Counted from the stretch's first letter, positions 51,695 to 60,909 are shown. The stretch: 64,000 bases of DNA from Cellulosimicrobium sp. ES-005 (GCF_040448685.1 NZ_CP159290.1:868001-932000), one strand, 5' to 3'. The notes: a model not told the origin generated them from the letters alone. Program-made: numbers and translations.

Positions 51695-51736
51695 CGACGA
51701 CGGGCCGTCACCCCGGAGGGTGACGGCCCGTCGTCG
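51695..51736. terminator. 42-nt perfect hairpin, bidirectional terminator
   Basis: A 19-bp perfect stem (left arm starts CGACGACGGGCCG) with a CGGA loop, between the convergent pdtaS and whiB1 genes. It serves both. The 80 bp before it contain loose copies of GCGCGACCGCCYGG. Confidence 0.9.
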
Positions 51737-51782
51737 ACCTGCTGCTCGACGCCCGTGGCGGGCGGAGCGCGGTGAAGCGTTG

Positions 51783-52031
51783 TCAGCCGGCGCGGCGCGC
51801 GCGGGCGGTGCGGCGCTTGAGGGCGCGGCGCTCGTCCTCGGAGAGGCCGCCCCAGACGCCCGCGTCCTGCCCGGACTCGATGGCCCACTTGAGGCACGTG
51901 TCGACGACGTCGCAGCGGCGGCACACGGCCTTCGCCTCCTCGATCTGGAGGAGCGCGGGGCCCGTGTTGCCGATCGGGAAGAAGAGCTCGGGGTCTTCGT
52001 CGAGGCAGGCTGCGCGGTGGCGCCAGTCCAT
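51783..52031 (-). CDS. whiB1: WhiB family iron-sulfur transcription factor WhiB1
   Basis: [4Fe-4S] regulator of 82 residues. Cys9, Cys37, Cys40 and Cys46 take the same positions as in M. tuberculosis WhiB1; WDWRHRAAC-type start, RRCDVVDTCLKWAIE and the GVWGGLSEDERR turn follow, with a basic C-terminus that contacts DNA. WhiB1 works by binding the RNA-polymerase sigma factor and is essential in mycobacteria. The ATG follows AAGGAGACG. The longer upstream frame is not coding: it lacks bias and the WhiB N-terminus matches at Met 52031. Confidence 0.95.
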   Translation of the reverse strand: MDWRHRAACLDEDPELFFPIGNTGPALLQIEEAKAVCRRCDVVDTCLKWAIESGQDAGVWGGLSEDERRALKRRTARARRAG

Positions 52032-52152
52032 GGTCGTCGTCTCCTTGGCAGAGGGGAGCCTGGTCGCGAGGTGATGACTCGTCGCGGTGATGCCCGGCAG
52101 GGGGCTGCCTGGACCAGGGCTCGAGGCGGGGGTGATTGATGCTTGAACCAGG

Positions 52153-52236
52153 TTCACACCTCGTGAAGCGCAGCACAAGGGGTTACGAGAAAGTTTCCGT
52201 CGCATGAATCGTGAGGTCTTCGTCACACGGGTGTGA
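52153..52236. promoter_or_regulatory. Two inverted repeats in the whiB1 upstream region
   Basis: TTCAC-ACCTC-GTGAA (52153-52167) and TCACAC-GG-GTGTGA (52223-52236) share TTCAC/GTGAA half-sites. They lie in the 236-bp divergent spacer between whiB1 and the small membrane protein gene. I could not locate a clear whiB1 -10. Binding protein unknown. Confidence 0.4.
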
Positions 52237-52253
52237 AGCCGCAGGTCGGCGCG

Positions 52254-52259
52254 TACGCT
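52254..52259 (+). promoter_or_regulatory. -10 box TACGCT deciding the 52268 start
   Basis: TACGCT ends 8 nt before the GTG at 52268. The nearer GTG at 52262 would be only 2 nt away and the upstream ATG would precede the promoter. Confidence 0.5.
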
Positions 52260-52267
52260 GGGTGATC

Positions 52268-52729
52268 GTGCCTCCCCGCAAGCCCTCCGGACACCCGCCC
52301 GAGCAGCCCCCGACGACGCCCGACCCGGCGCCCGACGGCGGGGTGCGGCCCCCGGCGCTGACCGCGCTCCTCGTCGGGGTCGGGATCGAGGTCATGGTCC
52401 TCGTCGTCGGCGCCGTCCTCCTCCTCGTGGAGCTCGCGCGCGGCGGGTCGCAGTCGTTCGGGGTGAGCGTGTTCCTCGTCGTCTTCGCGCTGGGCGTCGC
52501 CGCGGTCCTCGCCGCGAGCATGCGCGGCCTGCTGCGGGGGCAGCGCTGGGCGCGGTCGCCCGTCGCGACGTGGCAGATCCTGCAGGGCGTCGTCGCGATC
52601 AGCTCGCTCCAGGTCGGCGTGACGCCGTGGGTCGTCGCGGCGCTCGTGCTCGCGGTCGTGGTCCTGGTCCTGCTCATGCTGCGTCCGGTCGTCGAGGCGA
52701 CGACCCACGACTCCCGGGCCGCCGCCTGA
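52268..52729 (+). CDS. Small polytopic membrane protein
   Basis: Function unknown; 153 residues. A Pro-rich cytoplasmic N-terminus (about 28 residues) precedes four predicted helices (roughly 30-52, 62-85, 95-115, 118-140), with WARSPVATWQILQGVVAISSLQVGVTPW in the third helix-loop. The short charged tail is cytoplasmic. No family recognised with certainty; similar proteins occur beside whiB genes in other actinobacteria, as I recall. It is convergent with the FtsK/EssC-like gene. Confidence 0.7.
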   Translation: MPPRKPSGHPPEQPPTTPDPAPDGGVRPPALTALLVGVGIEVMVLVVGAVLLLVELARGGSQSFGVSVFLVVFALGVAAVLAASMRGLLRGQRWARSPVATWQILQGVVAISSLQVGVTPWVVAALVLAVVVLVLLMLRPVVEATTHDSRAAA

Positions 52730-52743
52730 CCCGTCCCGGCGCG

Positions 52744-55700
52744 TCACGACCGAGGCTCCGACGGCTCGTCCCCGGAGGCCCCTGAGCGTCGAGCGCCCGC
52801 CGGGGGCAGCGCGAGCTGCACCGGGGCGAGCCGGGCGCCCTGGACGAGCACCCCGCGCCCGGGCCGCGGCCGCCCCGGCTCGGCGAGCCACTCCAGGCCG
52901 CGGCCGAACACCTCGGCGCTGCCGCGCTCGGCCGGCGCCAGCACGATGCCGGCGCGGACGCCGCGCAGGTCCGCGAGCGGACCGCGCAGCGCCGACGCCG
53001 CCCCGCCGGTCGTCGCGGACGCGACGAGCACGAGGCCGTCCCGGCACGCCGCCGCGAGCCGCTCGCCCTCGACCACGCAGAGCTGGGCGAGGACGTCCAG
53101 GTCGTCGACCACGACCGCCCCGGGCGGTCCCGGCAGCTCGCCCGTGCGCTCCCACGGGGTCCTGCGGGTGCCCTCGCGCGTGCCGGCGGTGACGGCGTCG
53201 AGGAGCGCACCCACGTCGGCAGGCGCGTAGCGCCGCACGACGGTCGTGCTGGTGCCGGCCTCCGCCGCGAGCGTGTCGTCGCGCGCGACGACCGCCCGGA
53301 GGACGCCCTCGCGCGCCAGGTGCCGCGCGAGGAGGGCGAGCGCGCTCGTGCGCCCCGAGCCGGGCGGTCCGACGACGAGCGCTCCCCGCGACACGTCCAG
53401 CGTGACGGCGCCAGCGGTGTCGCCGCCGCGGCCCACCGGGACCCGGAGCGTCACAGCCCCGGCCGGGCGTGGTCCGGACGTTGCGGGGCGTGGGGCGGGT
53501 GACGCGAGCTCGGCGGTCACGACCCGCTCGGGCACCGGCAGGAGCCGGAACGCGCCCGGCCGCCCCTCTCCGCCTCCAGGACCCGTCCCGGTGCGGCCGG
53601 CCGGGGACGCAGTGCTCCCCGGCGTCGGCCCCGGCGTCGGCCCCGGCGTCGGCCCCGGTGGTGGCTGCGGGGGCAGGGCGACCTGGCACAGGAGCGGCTC
53701 GCCGGGCCCGAGCCACACCGCACGCCCCGCCGGACCTCCCCGCCCCGCGAACGGCGACGGCACGCCCAGCGCGACGTCGTCGTGCCGGTCGCGCGACACC
53801 ATCGCCGCACGCACCGCGACCAGCGACGACAACCCCGCGACCGTCGGGCCGCCGCACCCGACGGCGACGGCGGTGGGGCCGGCGAGCACGTCCGCGAGCG
53901 CGTCCGCGCCGGCCCCGCCCGCCGTCCCCGCGAGCACCGACCGGACGGCGTCGGCGTCGTCCACGAGCAGGAGCGTCCTGTCGGCGCCGTCGATCCCCGC
54001 GGGGCGCTCCTGCCCGTCGTCGTGACCCGCGAGCAGCCGCAGGAGGCGGGCGAGGCGGCGCGGGTCGCGGCGGTCGACGACCGTCCCGGTCCCGGGGTGG
54101 GACGCGAGGTCGGCGAGCCCCTCGCCGACGGCGTGGACCGTCCAGCCGCGCTCGAGGGCCGCCCACCCCACGGTGCGCAGGGCCGTCGTCCGACCCGAGC
54201 GCGCGCGGCCCAGCACCGCGAGGTGCCCGTCGCGCGGGTCCCACCGGACGACCGTCCGGCGCTGGAGGTCCGGCGCGTCGCCGAGCGCGACGGGGAGCGT
54301 CGTGGTCTCGGTGCGCGCCGCACCGTCCACGAGGTCGGCTCGTCCGTCGCCCCGGTGCGCCGGGTCGTCGGGGAGCCCGCCCGGCCCGAGGGCTGCGTCG
54401 TGAGCCGCCGCCGCGGCCGTGCGCGCGACGTCGGCGAGGTCGTCCTGCGCGACCCGGTCCGGCAGGGCGGGCAGCCACGGCGGCGGCGCCGGGCGCAGGC
54501 CGGCGCGCTCCGCGACGTCGCGGGCCGCGGTGACGATCCGGGGAAGCCGGTCGTCCCGGGCTCGGGGCGCTCCTGCGTCGGGAGCGTCGTCGTCGGCCCG
54601 GGAGGTGCGACGGGGGAGCCTGCGTGCGACGGCCCACGGGGGAGCAGCGCGGGCACCCGACGCCGGGACGGGCGACGGCGCCCCGGCGCGGGCGCACTGC
54701 ACCGCGAGCGGCGGTTCGGCGCCCCGGCGCAGGACGAGCCGCCCCGGCACCGAGGCCGGGACGAGCGCCGCGAGCGGCGACTCGACGACGTCGCGCGAGT
54801 CCGCGACGTCGACCACCCGCAGGGCGAGGCGCAGGGTGATGTTGGCCCGCACGTCCGCGCTCACCGCCCCTGCGGGCCGCTGCGTCGCGAGCACCAGGTG
54901 CACGCCGAGCGAGCGACCCTGGGCAGCGACCCGCAGCAGGCCGGGCAGGAGGTCAGGCAGATCGTCGGCGAGCGCGCGGAACTCGTCCACCACGACGACG
55001 AGCCGTGGCAGACGGCCCCGGGGCAGCTCGTCGACGCTCGTCGCCCCCGCGGCCGCGAGCACGCGCTCGCGCCGGTGCAGCTCCGCCCGCAGCCCGGCGA
55101 GCGCGCGCCCGGCGAGCCCCGGGTCCAGGTCGGTGACCGTGCCCACGACGTGGGGCAGCCGGCCGCACGCCCCGAAGCTCGCGCCGCCCTTGAAGTCGAC
55201 GAGCGCGAACGACAGCTCCTCCGGGGAACGGCCGAGCGCGAGCCCCGCGACGAGGGTCTGCAGGAGCTCCGACTTGCCGGCGCCCGTCGTCCCGGCGACG
55301 AGCACGTGCGGGCCGTCGCGGACGAGGTCCACCGTCACCGGTGCGCCCCCGGGCCCGACCCCGAGCACCGCGCACAGCCCGGAGCCGTCGCGTCGCGTCG
55401 CGTCCCGCCAGCGTGCGCCGACCCACGCGGCGAGGTCGTCCGGCGCGTCCGGCAGGCCGAGGAGGTGTCCGAGCGAGACGTCCGGCGGCAGCGAGGGCGC
55501 CGTCGGGTCGCCGGGCTCGTGCCCGTCCGGGTCGGTGCCGACGAGCCGGCCGAGGTGGTCCGCCGCCGCGAGCCGTCGGGCGAGGGCGCAGGCCCACTCC
55601 GCGCTCGCCCCGACGTGCTCGCGCACGGTGCGCGCGTCGTCGGGGCCGGTGACGACGGCGGTCGGGCCGGAGACGTCCACGACCGTCCGGCACCACGCCG

Positions 55701-57168
55701 GGACGCGCGCCGCGTCGTCCAGCACGAGGAGCACGTCGATCGCAGCAGGCGCGAGCCGTTCCCAGGCTCGTGAGAGCTCGCCCGCGGTGGGGGCGCCGTC
55801 GACGACGAGGACGGACGCCGCACCGGGCTCCGGCCGTGCGTCGTCCAGGGACCCGACGACGCCGGCGCGCGGGAGCCAGCGGCACCAGGCCCAGTCGGCC
55901 GCGGCGTGCGACGGGTGCCGGACCGTCGGCACGGCACCCGTCGTCAGGAGCTCCCCGAGCACGGCCCGTGCCGCCGCGAGCGCGGCGGGGCGCGGGCCCA
56001 CGACGGCGACGCACCCGTCGGGCAGCCGCACCGGGAGCGCCGGGGAGCCCGCGGTGCCGTCGCCCGGCCCGGCGGGGAGCGTGGTCGGAGCGGCGCCGAC
56101 CACGGGCGGAGCCGTGGCGCGGGCCGGGACGACGGGGGCGATGCGGGCGACCGTCGCCCAGGTGAGCGCGTCCGCGGGCCGCGGTCGCAGCGGGTCGACG
56201 GGGGTCGCGGCTCGCGAGCGGTCGGCGTCCGACGTCGGCGGGGCGACGGACGCCGGTCCCGGCGCGCCACCGGGCCGTCGGCCCGCGCGGCGTCGGCGGG
56301 CCTCGACGAGGGCGGGGACGAGGAGCGCCAGCGGCCCGGCGAGCGCGAGCAGCGCGTAGAGGGGCTGGCGGAACGCCACGGCGAGGGTGAGCGACGCGAC
56401 CGCGGGCACGGCTGCGGCGGCGAGATGGCTCCCGCTCGGTCGGCCCGGCGACGTGTCCCGTGCGGCGGGGTCGGCGGGGCCGATGCGCGGACCGTGCACG
56501 AGGTCGGGGCGCGGGCGCAGGGCGTAGGCGCCGCGACGCGTCACGAGCGCGTCGCCCTCGCGCCAGCGGACCCCGCGCCACGACGGGACCCGGCGACCGG
56601 CCCGGGCCGGTCGCGCGAGGAGGACGGCCGCGTCGTCGGGGACGCGTCGGGTACCGCGCGGTGCGTGGACGCGGACCCGTGCGCCCCGGCGCGTGCTGCG
56701 CCAGCGGACGCGCAGGTCGTCGACCCGGGCCAGGCCGCGACGCGCCTCGTGGCGGCCCACGGGCACCAGGCGACCGGCGTCGGCGCCGCCGAGCACCGCG
56801 ACGTGCCACGGCGCGGCCAGCACGGCGTCCGGGCGCGCCGCCCCTGCCGGGGTGGCCACGGCACGACCGCGCGGCGCGAGCGCGACCGTCGCCCCGGGGA
56901 GCAGGGGCCGGGTCCCGCAGCGCTGGTCGTCGTCGACGGGGACGCCGTCCACGAGCAGGGCGGCGGTGCGCAGCTCGGGTCGGCACACGAGGTCGGCGAG
57001 GCCGGCGCGCACGTCGCCCAGGCGCGCCCCCGCAGGGAGCAGGACGTCCGTCGCGGGGTGCACCGTGACGCGGAGCCAGGCCTCGCCCGCGGGCGCGGTA
57101 CGCGCCGGCGGGGACGGGGACGCGGCGGGATCGAGGGCGCGCGACGGAGGGGCGAGAGCGGGCGGCAC
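52744..57168 (-). CDS. FtsK/SpoIIIE ATPase with EssC/EccC-like architecture
   Basis: Large membrane ATPase of 1474 residues. In order: an N-terminal beta-rich domain (about 20-90), a degenerate FHA-like domain (about 100-160, WHVAVLGGADAGRL but no SRxH), two membrane helices (about 250-290), then three FtsK-type modules. Module 1 has an intact Walker A AGTTGAGKSE (about 625) and Walker B LVVVVDEF (about 723). Modules 2 (LGRARSGRTT, about 986) and 3 (GPPGSGRTSA, about 1266) have Arg in place of the Walker A lysine. This is the layout of type VII secretion ATPases. No WXG100 gene is nearby. The GTG start is the best available but uncertain. Confidence 0.8.
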   Translation of the reverse strand: MPPALAPPSRALDPAASPSPPARTAPAGEAWLRVTVHPATDVLLPAGARLGDVRAGLADLVCRPELRTAALLVDGVPVDDDQRCGTRPLLPGATVALAPRGRAVATPAGAARPDAVLAAPWHVAVLGGADAGRLVPVGRHEARRGLARVDDLRVRWRSTRRGARVRVHAPRGTRRVPDDAAVLLARPARAGRRVPSWRGVRWREGDALVTRRGAYALRPRPDLVHGPRIGPADPAARDTSPGRPSGSHLAAAAVPAVASLTLAVAFRQPLYALLALAGPLALLVPALVEARRRRAGRRPGGAPGPASVAPPTSDADRSRAATPVDPLRPRPADALTWATVARIAPVVPARATAPPVVGAAPTTLPAGPGDGTAGSPALPVRLPDGCVAVVGPRPAALAAARAVLGELLTTGAVPTVRHPSHAAADWAWCRWLPRAGVVGSLDDARPEPGAASVLVVDGAPTAGELSRAWERLAPAAIDVLLVLDDAARVPAWCRTVVDVSGPTAVVTGPDDARTVREHVGASAEWACALARRLAAADHLGRLVGTDPDGHEPGDPTAPSLPPDVSLGHLLGLPDAPDDLAAWVGARWRDATRRDGSGLCAVLGVGPGGAPVTVDLVRDGPHVLVAGTTGAGKSELLQTLVAGLALGRSPEELSFALVDFKGGASFGACGRLPHVVGTVTDLDPGLAGRALAGLRAELHRRERVLAAAGATSVDELPRGRLPRLVVVVDEFRALADDLPDLLPGLLRVAAQGRSLGVHLVLATQRPAGAVSADVRANITLRLALRVVDVADSRDVVESPLAALVPASVPGRLVLRRGAEPPLAVQCARAGAPSPVPASGARAAPPWAVARRLPRRTSRADDDAPDAGAPRARDDRLPRIVTAARDVAERAGLRPAPPPWLPALPDRVAQDDLADVARTAAAAAHDAALGPGGLPDDPAHRGDGRADLVDGAARTETTTLPVALGDAPDLQRRTVVRWDPRDGHLAVLGRARSGRTTALRTVGWAALERGWTVHAVGEGLADLASHPGTGTVVDRRDPRRLARLLRLLAGHDDGQERPAGIDGADRTLLLVDDADAVRSVLAGTAGGAGADALADVLAGPTAVAVGCGGPTVAGLSSLVAVRAAMVSRDRHDDVALGVPSPFAGRGGPAGRAVWLGPGEPLLCQVALPPQPPPGPTPGPTPGPTPGSTASPAGRTGTGPGGGEGRPGAFRLLPVPERVVTAELASPAPRPATSGPRPAGAVTLRVPVGRGGDTAGAVTLDVSRGALVVGPPGSGRTSALALLARHLAREGVLRAVVARDDTLAAEAGTSTTVVRRYAPADVGALLDAVTAGTREGTRRTPWERTGELPGPPGAVVVDDLDVLAQLCVVEGERLAAACRDGLVLVASATTGGAASALRGPLADLRGVRAGIVLAPAERGSAEVFGRGLEWLAEPGRPRPGRGVLVQGARLAPVQLALPPAGARRSGASGDEPSEPRS
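53621..53658. repeat. 12-bp tandem repeat in the FtsK/EssC-like gene
   Basis: Three copies of GGCGTCGGCCCC plus part of a fourth encode a PTPG repeat (GPTPGPTPGPTPG) in the linker between ATPase modules 2 and 3. A length-variable linker is likely. Confidence 0.85.
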
Positions 57169-57210
57169 CCGGCGAGGGTGCCCGACGGAGCGGCCTCGTG
57201 CCCGGGAACG

Positions 57211-57252
57211 CGCGCGCCCCTGTGGACGGAGGTCCGTCCACAGGGGCGCGCG
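57211..57252 (-). terminator. 42-nt hairpin after the ABC permease gene
   Basis: A perfect 20-bp stem (left arm starts CGCGCGCCCCTGTGG) with a 2-nt loop, 30 bp after the permease stop and before the EssC-like start on the same strand. Confidence 0.9.
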
Positions 57253-57281
57253 TCGGCCGTGAGGCCCGGGCGAGCCGCGGC

Positions 57282-59840
57282 TCAGTCCACGGCGAGCGCC
57301 GCGACGGGCGACGTGCGGGCAGCGGTCCGGCCCGGCACGACGGACGCGACGAGCCCCGCCACGAGGGCGACGACGAGCACGAGCGCGACGTCCCGCCACG
57401 GCACCGCGAGCGACACGTCGCCCATGACGCTCAGCGCCGTCGCCGCGCCCGCCCAGCCGTACAGGACGCCCAGCACGATGCCCAAGACCGCGCCCACGCC
57501 CGCGATGAGCATGCCCTCGATCGCGAGCATCCACCGCAGCTGCGCCCGGCTGAGGCCGATCGCGCGCAGCGTCGCCGACTCGCGTCGTCGCTCGATCACG
57601 GAGAGCGAGAGCGTGTTCGCCACGCCGATGAGGGCGATGACGACGGCGACCGCGAGCAGCCCCACGATGACCCCGAGGATCGTGTCGATGACGCTCTGCA
57701 TGGCCGCACGCTCGACGGCGATGCCGGCCACCTCCACCGGCGTGTCCGACTCGACGATCGCGTCCTGGATCGCGGGCACGACCTGCGTCGCGTCGCCCGT
57801 GTCGTCGAGCCCGACCCACAGCCGGGACACGAGGGCGTCCGGGGCGAGGGTCTTCGCGTCGTCCGCGTCGAGGAGCCAGCCGTCCCCGATGGCCCCGACG
57901 TGGGCCGTCACGTCGAGGGTCGCCCCGTCCGGACCGGTGAGCTCGAGCGTGTCGCCCTCGGCGACGTCCCAGGCCTCCGCGTCGGCCTCGGGGACCATGA
58001 CCGTGCCCGGGGCGAACGCGGCGAGCACGTCGGGCGAGCGCACGACCGCGCGGGCCTGGTCCGGGTCCACCCCGTGCATCGTGATCTCGGCGCCGTCGAG
58101 CAGCGTGACCGTGACCCCGGAGAGCTCGACGACGCGCGAGACGCCCTCGGTCCCCGAGACCGCGCGCACCACGTCGCTCGGCACGGCGTCCTCGGTCGAC
58201 CCGTAGGCGTCCGTCGCGACGAGGACGTCGACCGGGTACTGGTCGTCGAGCGCGGCGTCGAGGGACGTCCGGGCGCTCGCGGCGCCGGTGGACATCATCG
58301 CGACGAGCGTGACGCCGATGAGCAGCGCGGTGCTGGTCGCCGTGGTGCGGCGCGGGTTGCGCAGCGTGTTCGCGGTGGCGAGCCGCGCCGTCGATCCCGT
58401 GCCGGCCAGCAGCCGGCCCACGAACGACACGACCCCGGGCAGCCAGTACACGGCACCGACGAGGACGCCGACGAACGACAGGGCGCCGCCCGCGACCCCC
58501 GCGAGGAGGCCGATCTCGGGGCTGCCGGTGCTGCCCAGCCAGATGCCGCCGCCGAGGACGGCGAGCCCCCCGAGGGTGAGCAGGGTCGCGACCACGAGGC
58601 GCGCGCGCCCACCACCGCGCGCGAGGTTCGGCGCGTCCGAGGGGCGCAGCGCCTCGAGCGGCGCGACGCGCGTGGCGGCGCGCGCCGGGGCGAACGACGC
58701 GACGACCGTGACGAGGGTCCCGACGAGCAGCGGGACGAGGACGACCGCGGGCGTCATCGTGATGGTCGCCGGGACCGGCACGCCGAGGTCGGCGCCGCGG
58801 GCCACGAGGAGCGCGACCTGCGTGAGCAGGCCACCCAGCAGGATGCCGCCGACCGACGCGAGGACGCCGAGGATCGTCGCCTCCGTCAGGACCGACCGGG
58901 CGAGCTGCGACCGGTTCGCGCCGACGGCGCGCAGGAGGGCCAGCGTGCGCGTGCGCTGCGCGACGAGCACCTGGAACGTGTTGGCGATGACGAGCGCGGC
59001 GACGAGCAGGGCCACGGCGGCGAAGCCGAGGATGACGTACGTGAAGACGTCCTGGTCACCCGTCATCTTGCGGGTCTGCGCCTGGGCGTGCTCGTCGGGC
59101 GTCACGGCCTGGGCATCGTCGGGCGACGCCGCGACGAGCGCGGTGCGCGCGGTCTCGAGGTCCGTGCCGGGCGCGAGCCCGACCATCGCCGCCGAGTACA
59201 GGCGCTCCGGGTCGTCGGGGCTCGCCTGCGCGGCCTCCCACGCGGCGACGTCCTCCGCCGTCACGACGACGGCCCCGCCCATCTGGGCGTACGCGCCGTA
59301 CGGGTCGTCGGTCGTGCCGACGACGGTCAGCTCGTCGCGAACCTCCTCGTACGCGCCGCCCTCGGGGGCGGAGGCGTCCCACACGTTGCGCGAGCTCGTG
59401 ACGGCGTCGCCGATCCCGACGCCGAGGCGCTCGGCCACGGCCGTGGGCAGCGAGACCTGTCCCGAGGCGGTGGGCATCGAGCCCTCGACGACCTCGAGCG
59501 CCTCGAAGCGCGGGTCGGAGGGCGCGGGGACGCCGAGCTGGAACACGCGCTTCGAGCCGTGCGACAGGTCGAGGTAGGTGAACTGGACCGCGTCGACCGC
59601 GTCGACGCCGCTCACGGAACGCAGGGCGTCGACGTCGGACGCCGTGAGGTCGCTCGGCGCGGACACGACGAGGTCCGCGTCGGCGAACTGCGCGGCGATC
59701 GAGTCGTTCGTGGTCTGGGTGATGACGTTGCCCGCGATCAGGGTCGCCGTGACGAACGCCGTCCCGATGACGATCGCGACGCCGGCCGCGACGAGGCGGC
59801 CGATGCTGCGGCGCATCTGCGCCAGGGTGAGGCGGAGCAT
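57282..59840 (-). CDS. ABC transporter permease, FtsX/MacB type
   Basis: Membrane subunit of 852 residues with two FtsX domains. An N-terminal helix (about 12-35) is followed by a large extracytoplasmic MacB-like domain (about 40-260), three helices with the FtsX loop QRTRTLALLRAVGANRSQLARSVLTEA, a middle pair, a second extracytoplasmic domain (about 515-715) and three last helices with ERRRESATLRAIGLSRAQLRWMLAIEG. Fused double-FtsX permeases of this type export peptides, lipids or antibiotics. Its ATG overlaps the ATPase stop by 1 nt. Likely regulated by the adjacent two-component system. Confidence 0.93.
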   Translation of the reverse strand: MLRLTLAQMRRSIGRLVAAGVAIVIGTAFVTATLIAGNVITQTTNDSIAAQFADADLVVSAPSDLTASDVDALRSVSGVDAVDAVQFTYLDLSHGSKRVFQLGVPAPSDPRFEALEVVEGSMPTASGQVSLPTAVAERLGVGIGDAVTSSRNVWDASAPEGGAYEEVRDELTVVGTTDDPYGAYAQMGGAVVVTAEDVAAWEAAQASPDDPERLYSAAMVGLAPGTDLETARTALVAASPDDAQAVTPDEHAQAQTRKMTGDQDVFTYVILGFAAVALLVAALVIANTFQVLVAQRTRTLALLRAVGANRSQLARSVLTEATILGVLASVGGILLGGLLTQVALLVARGADLGVPVPATITMTPAVVLVPLLVGTLVTVVASFAPARAATRVAPLEALRPSDAPNLARGGGRARLVVATLLTLGGLAVLGGGIWLGSTGSPEIGLLAGVAGGALSFVGVLVGAVYWLPGVVSFVGRLLAGTGSTARLATANTLRNPRRTTATSTALLIGVTLVAMMSTGAASARTSLDAALDDQYPVDVLVATDAYGSTEDAVPSDVVRAVSGTEGVSRVVELSGVTVTLLDGAEITMHGVDPDQARAVVRSPDVLAAFAPGTVMVPEADAEAWDVAEGDTLELTGPDGATLDVTAHVGAIGDGWLLDADDAKTLAPDALVSRLWVGLDDTGDATQVVPAIQDAIVESDTPVEVAGIAVERAAMQSVIDTILGVIVGLLAVAVVIALIGVANTLSLSVIERRRESATLRAIGLSRAQLRWMLAIEGMLIAGVGAVLGIVLGVLYGWAGAATALSVMGDVSLAVPWRDVALVLVVALVAGLVASVVPGRTAARTSPVAALAVD

Positions 59841-60661
59841 CAGGCGCGCACCGCCTGCGACGCGGGGGCGGAGCCGTCGGCGCCCGGCGCCTCGAGCGTG
59901 CGCAGGGCGTCGAGCCCGGCGAGCACCGACTCGGGCGTCGGGTCGCTGATGTCGCCCGCGATCCGCCCGTCGGCGATGAGCACGACGCGGTCCGCGTACG
60001 CGGCGGCCGTCGGGTCGTGCGTGACCATGATGATGGTGCGGCCGAGCTCGCGGACGGAGCGGCGCAGGAAGCTGAGCACCTCCGCGCCCGAGCGCGAGTC
60101 GAGGTTGCCCGTCGGCTCGTCCGCGAAGACGACCTCCGGACCGGCGATGAGGGCGCGCGCGATGGCGACGCGCTGCTGCTGGCCGCCGGACAGCTCGCTC
60201 GGGCGGTGGCTCAGGCGTGCCTCGAGCCCGAGCGTGCGCACGAGCGTGTCGAACCACGTCCGGTCGACCTTGCCGCCCGCGAGCTCGACGGGCAGCGTGA
60301 TGTTCTGCTCCGCCGTGAACATGGGGAGCAGGTTGAACGACTGGAAGACGAAGCCGACCCGGTCGCGGCGCAGCTGCGTGAGCGCGTTGTCGTTCAGGCC
60401 CGTGACCTCGGTGTCGCCGATGAAGGCGTGGCCGCTCGTCGCGGTGTCGAGCCCCGCGAGAAGGTGCATGAGCGTCGACTTGCCCGAGCCCGACGGCCCC
60501 ATGATGGCCGTGAAGTGGCCGCGCTCGAAGTCCACGTCCACGCCGTCGAGCGCGTGCACCGCTGCCTCGCCCGTGCCGTAGGTCTTGCGCAGCGAGCGGG
60601 CCCGCACCGCGGGCGGGCCGGCAGGGGCGGGGTCGGCGGGTCGGTACACGGTCGTGTCCAC
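59840..60661 (-). CDS. ABC transporter ATP-binding protein (MacB/LolD type)
   Basis: ATPase of 273 residues with Walker A GPSGSGKST, Q-loop VFQSFNLLPMFTAEQN, signature LSGGQQQRVAIARAL, Walker B VVFADEPTGNLDSRSG and switch His in IIMVTHDPTAA. The LSGGQQQR and NLDS motifs place it with the MacB/LolD exporters. The GTG follows AGGAG by about 5 nt. It partners with the double-FtsX permease downstream. The C-terminal 25 residues are Ala/Gly-rich. Confidence 0.95.
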   Translation of the reverse strand: MDTTVYRPADPAPAGPPAVRARSLRKTYGTGEAAVHALDGVDVDFERGHFTAIMGPSGSGKSTLMHLLAGLDTATSGHAFIGDTEVTGLNDNALTQLRRDRVGFVFQSFNLLPMFTAEQNITLPVELAGGKVDRTWFDTLVRTLGLEARLSHRPSELSGGQQQRVAIARALIAGPEVVFADEPTGNLDSRSGAEVLSFLRRSVRELGRTIIMVTHDPTAAAYADRVVLIADGRIAGDISDPTPESVLAGLDALRTLEAPGADGSAPASQAVRA

Positions 60662-60854
60662 GTCATCTCCTGAGTGCGTCGAGTTCGTCGTCGGGCCGTC
60701 GTGCGGCACGCCGGTCCGGTGGTCGGAGGCGTGCGCCGGGGATCGTGGACGACGCTACGGACCCGGCCCGCCCCGCCGCGTCCGGCGAGGGTCGGGTCCT
60801 GCACGCGAGCAGGGTCATCCCGTGGTCGTACCCGACCCGGGCCGAGGGCTGACA

Positions 60855-60896
60855 CGACGGCGCCCCACGGGTCCGGGGACCGGTGGGGCGCCGTCG
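60855..60896 (-). terminator. 42-nt hairpin after the response-regulator gene
   Basis: A 14-bp outer stem (CGACGGCGCCCCAC and complement) plus an inner GGTCC/GGACC stem. It lies just after the NarL-type regulator stop on the same strand and separates it from the ABC exporter. Confidence 0.88.
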
Positions 60897-60909
60897 GGAC
60901 GGTCGGGAG

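Noticed and set aside
52032-52226. N-terminal extension of WhiB1 (65 extra residues)
   Set aside because: The Met at 52031 has a ribosome site and places the four cysteines at the family positions 9, 37, 40 and 46; the extension shows no coding character.
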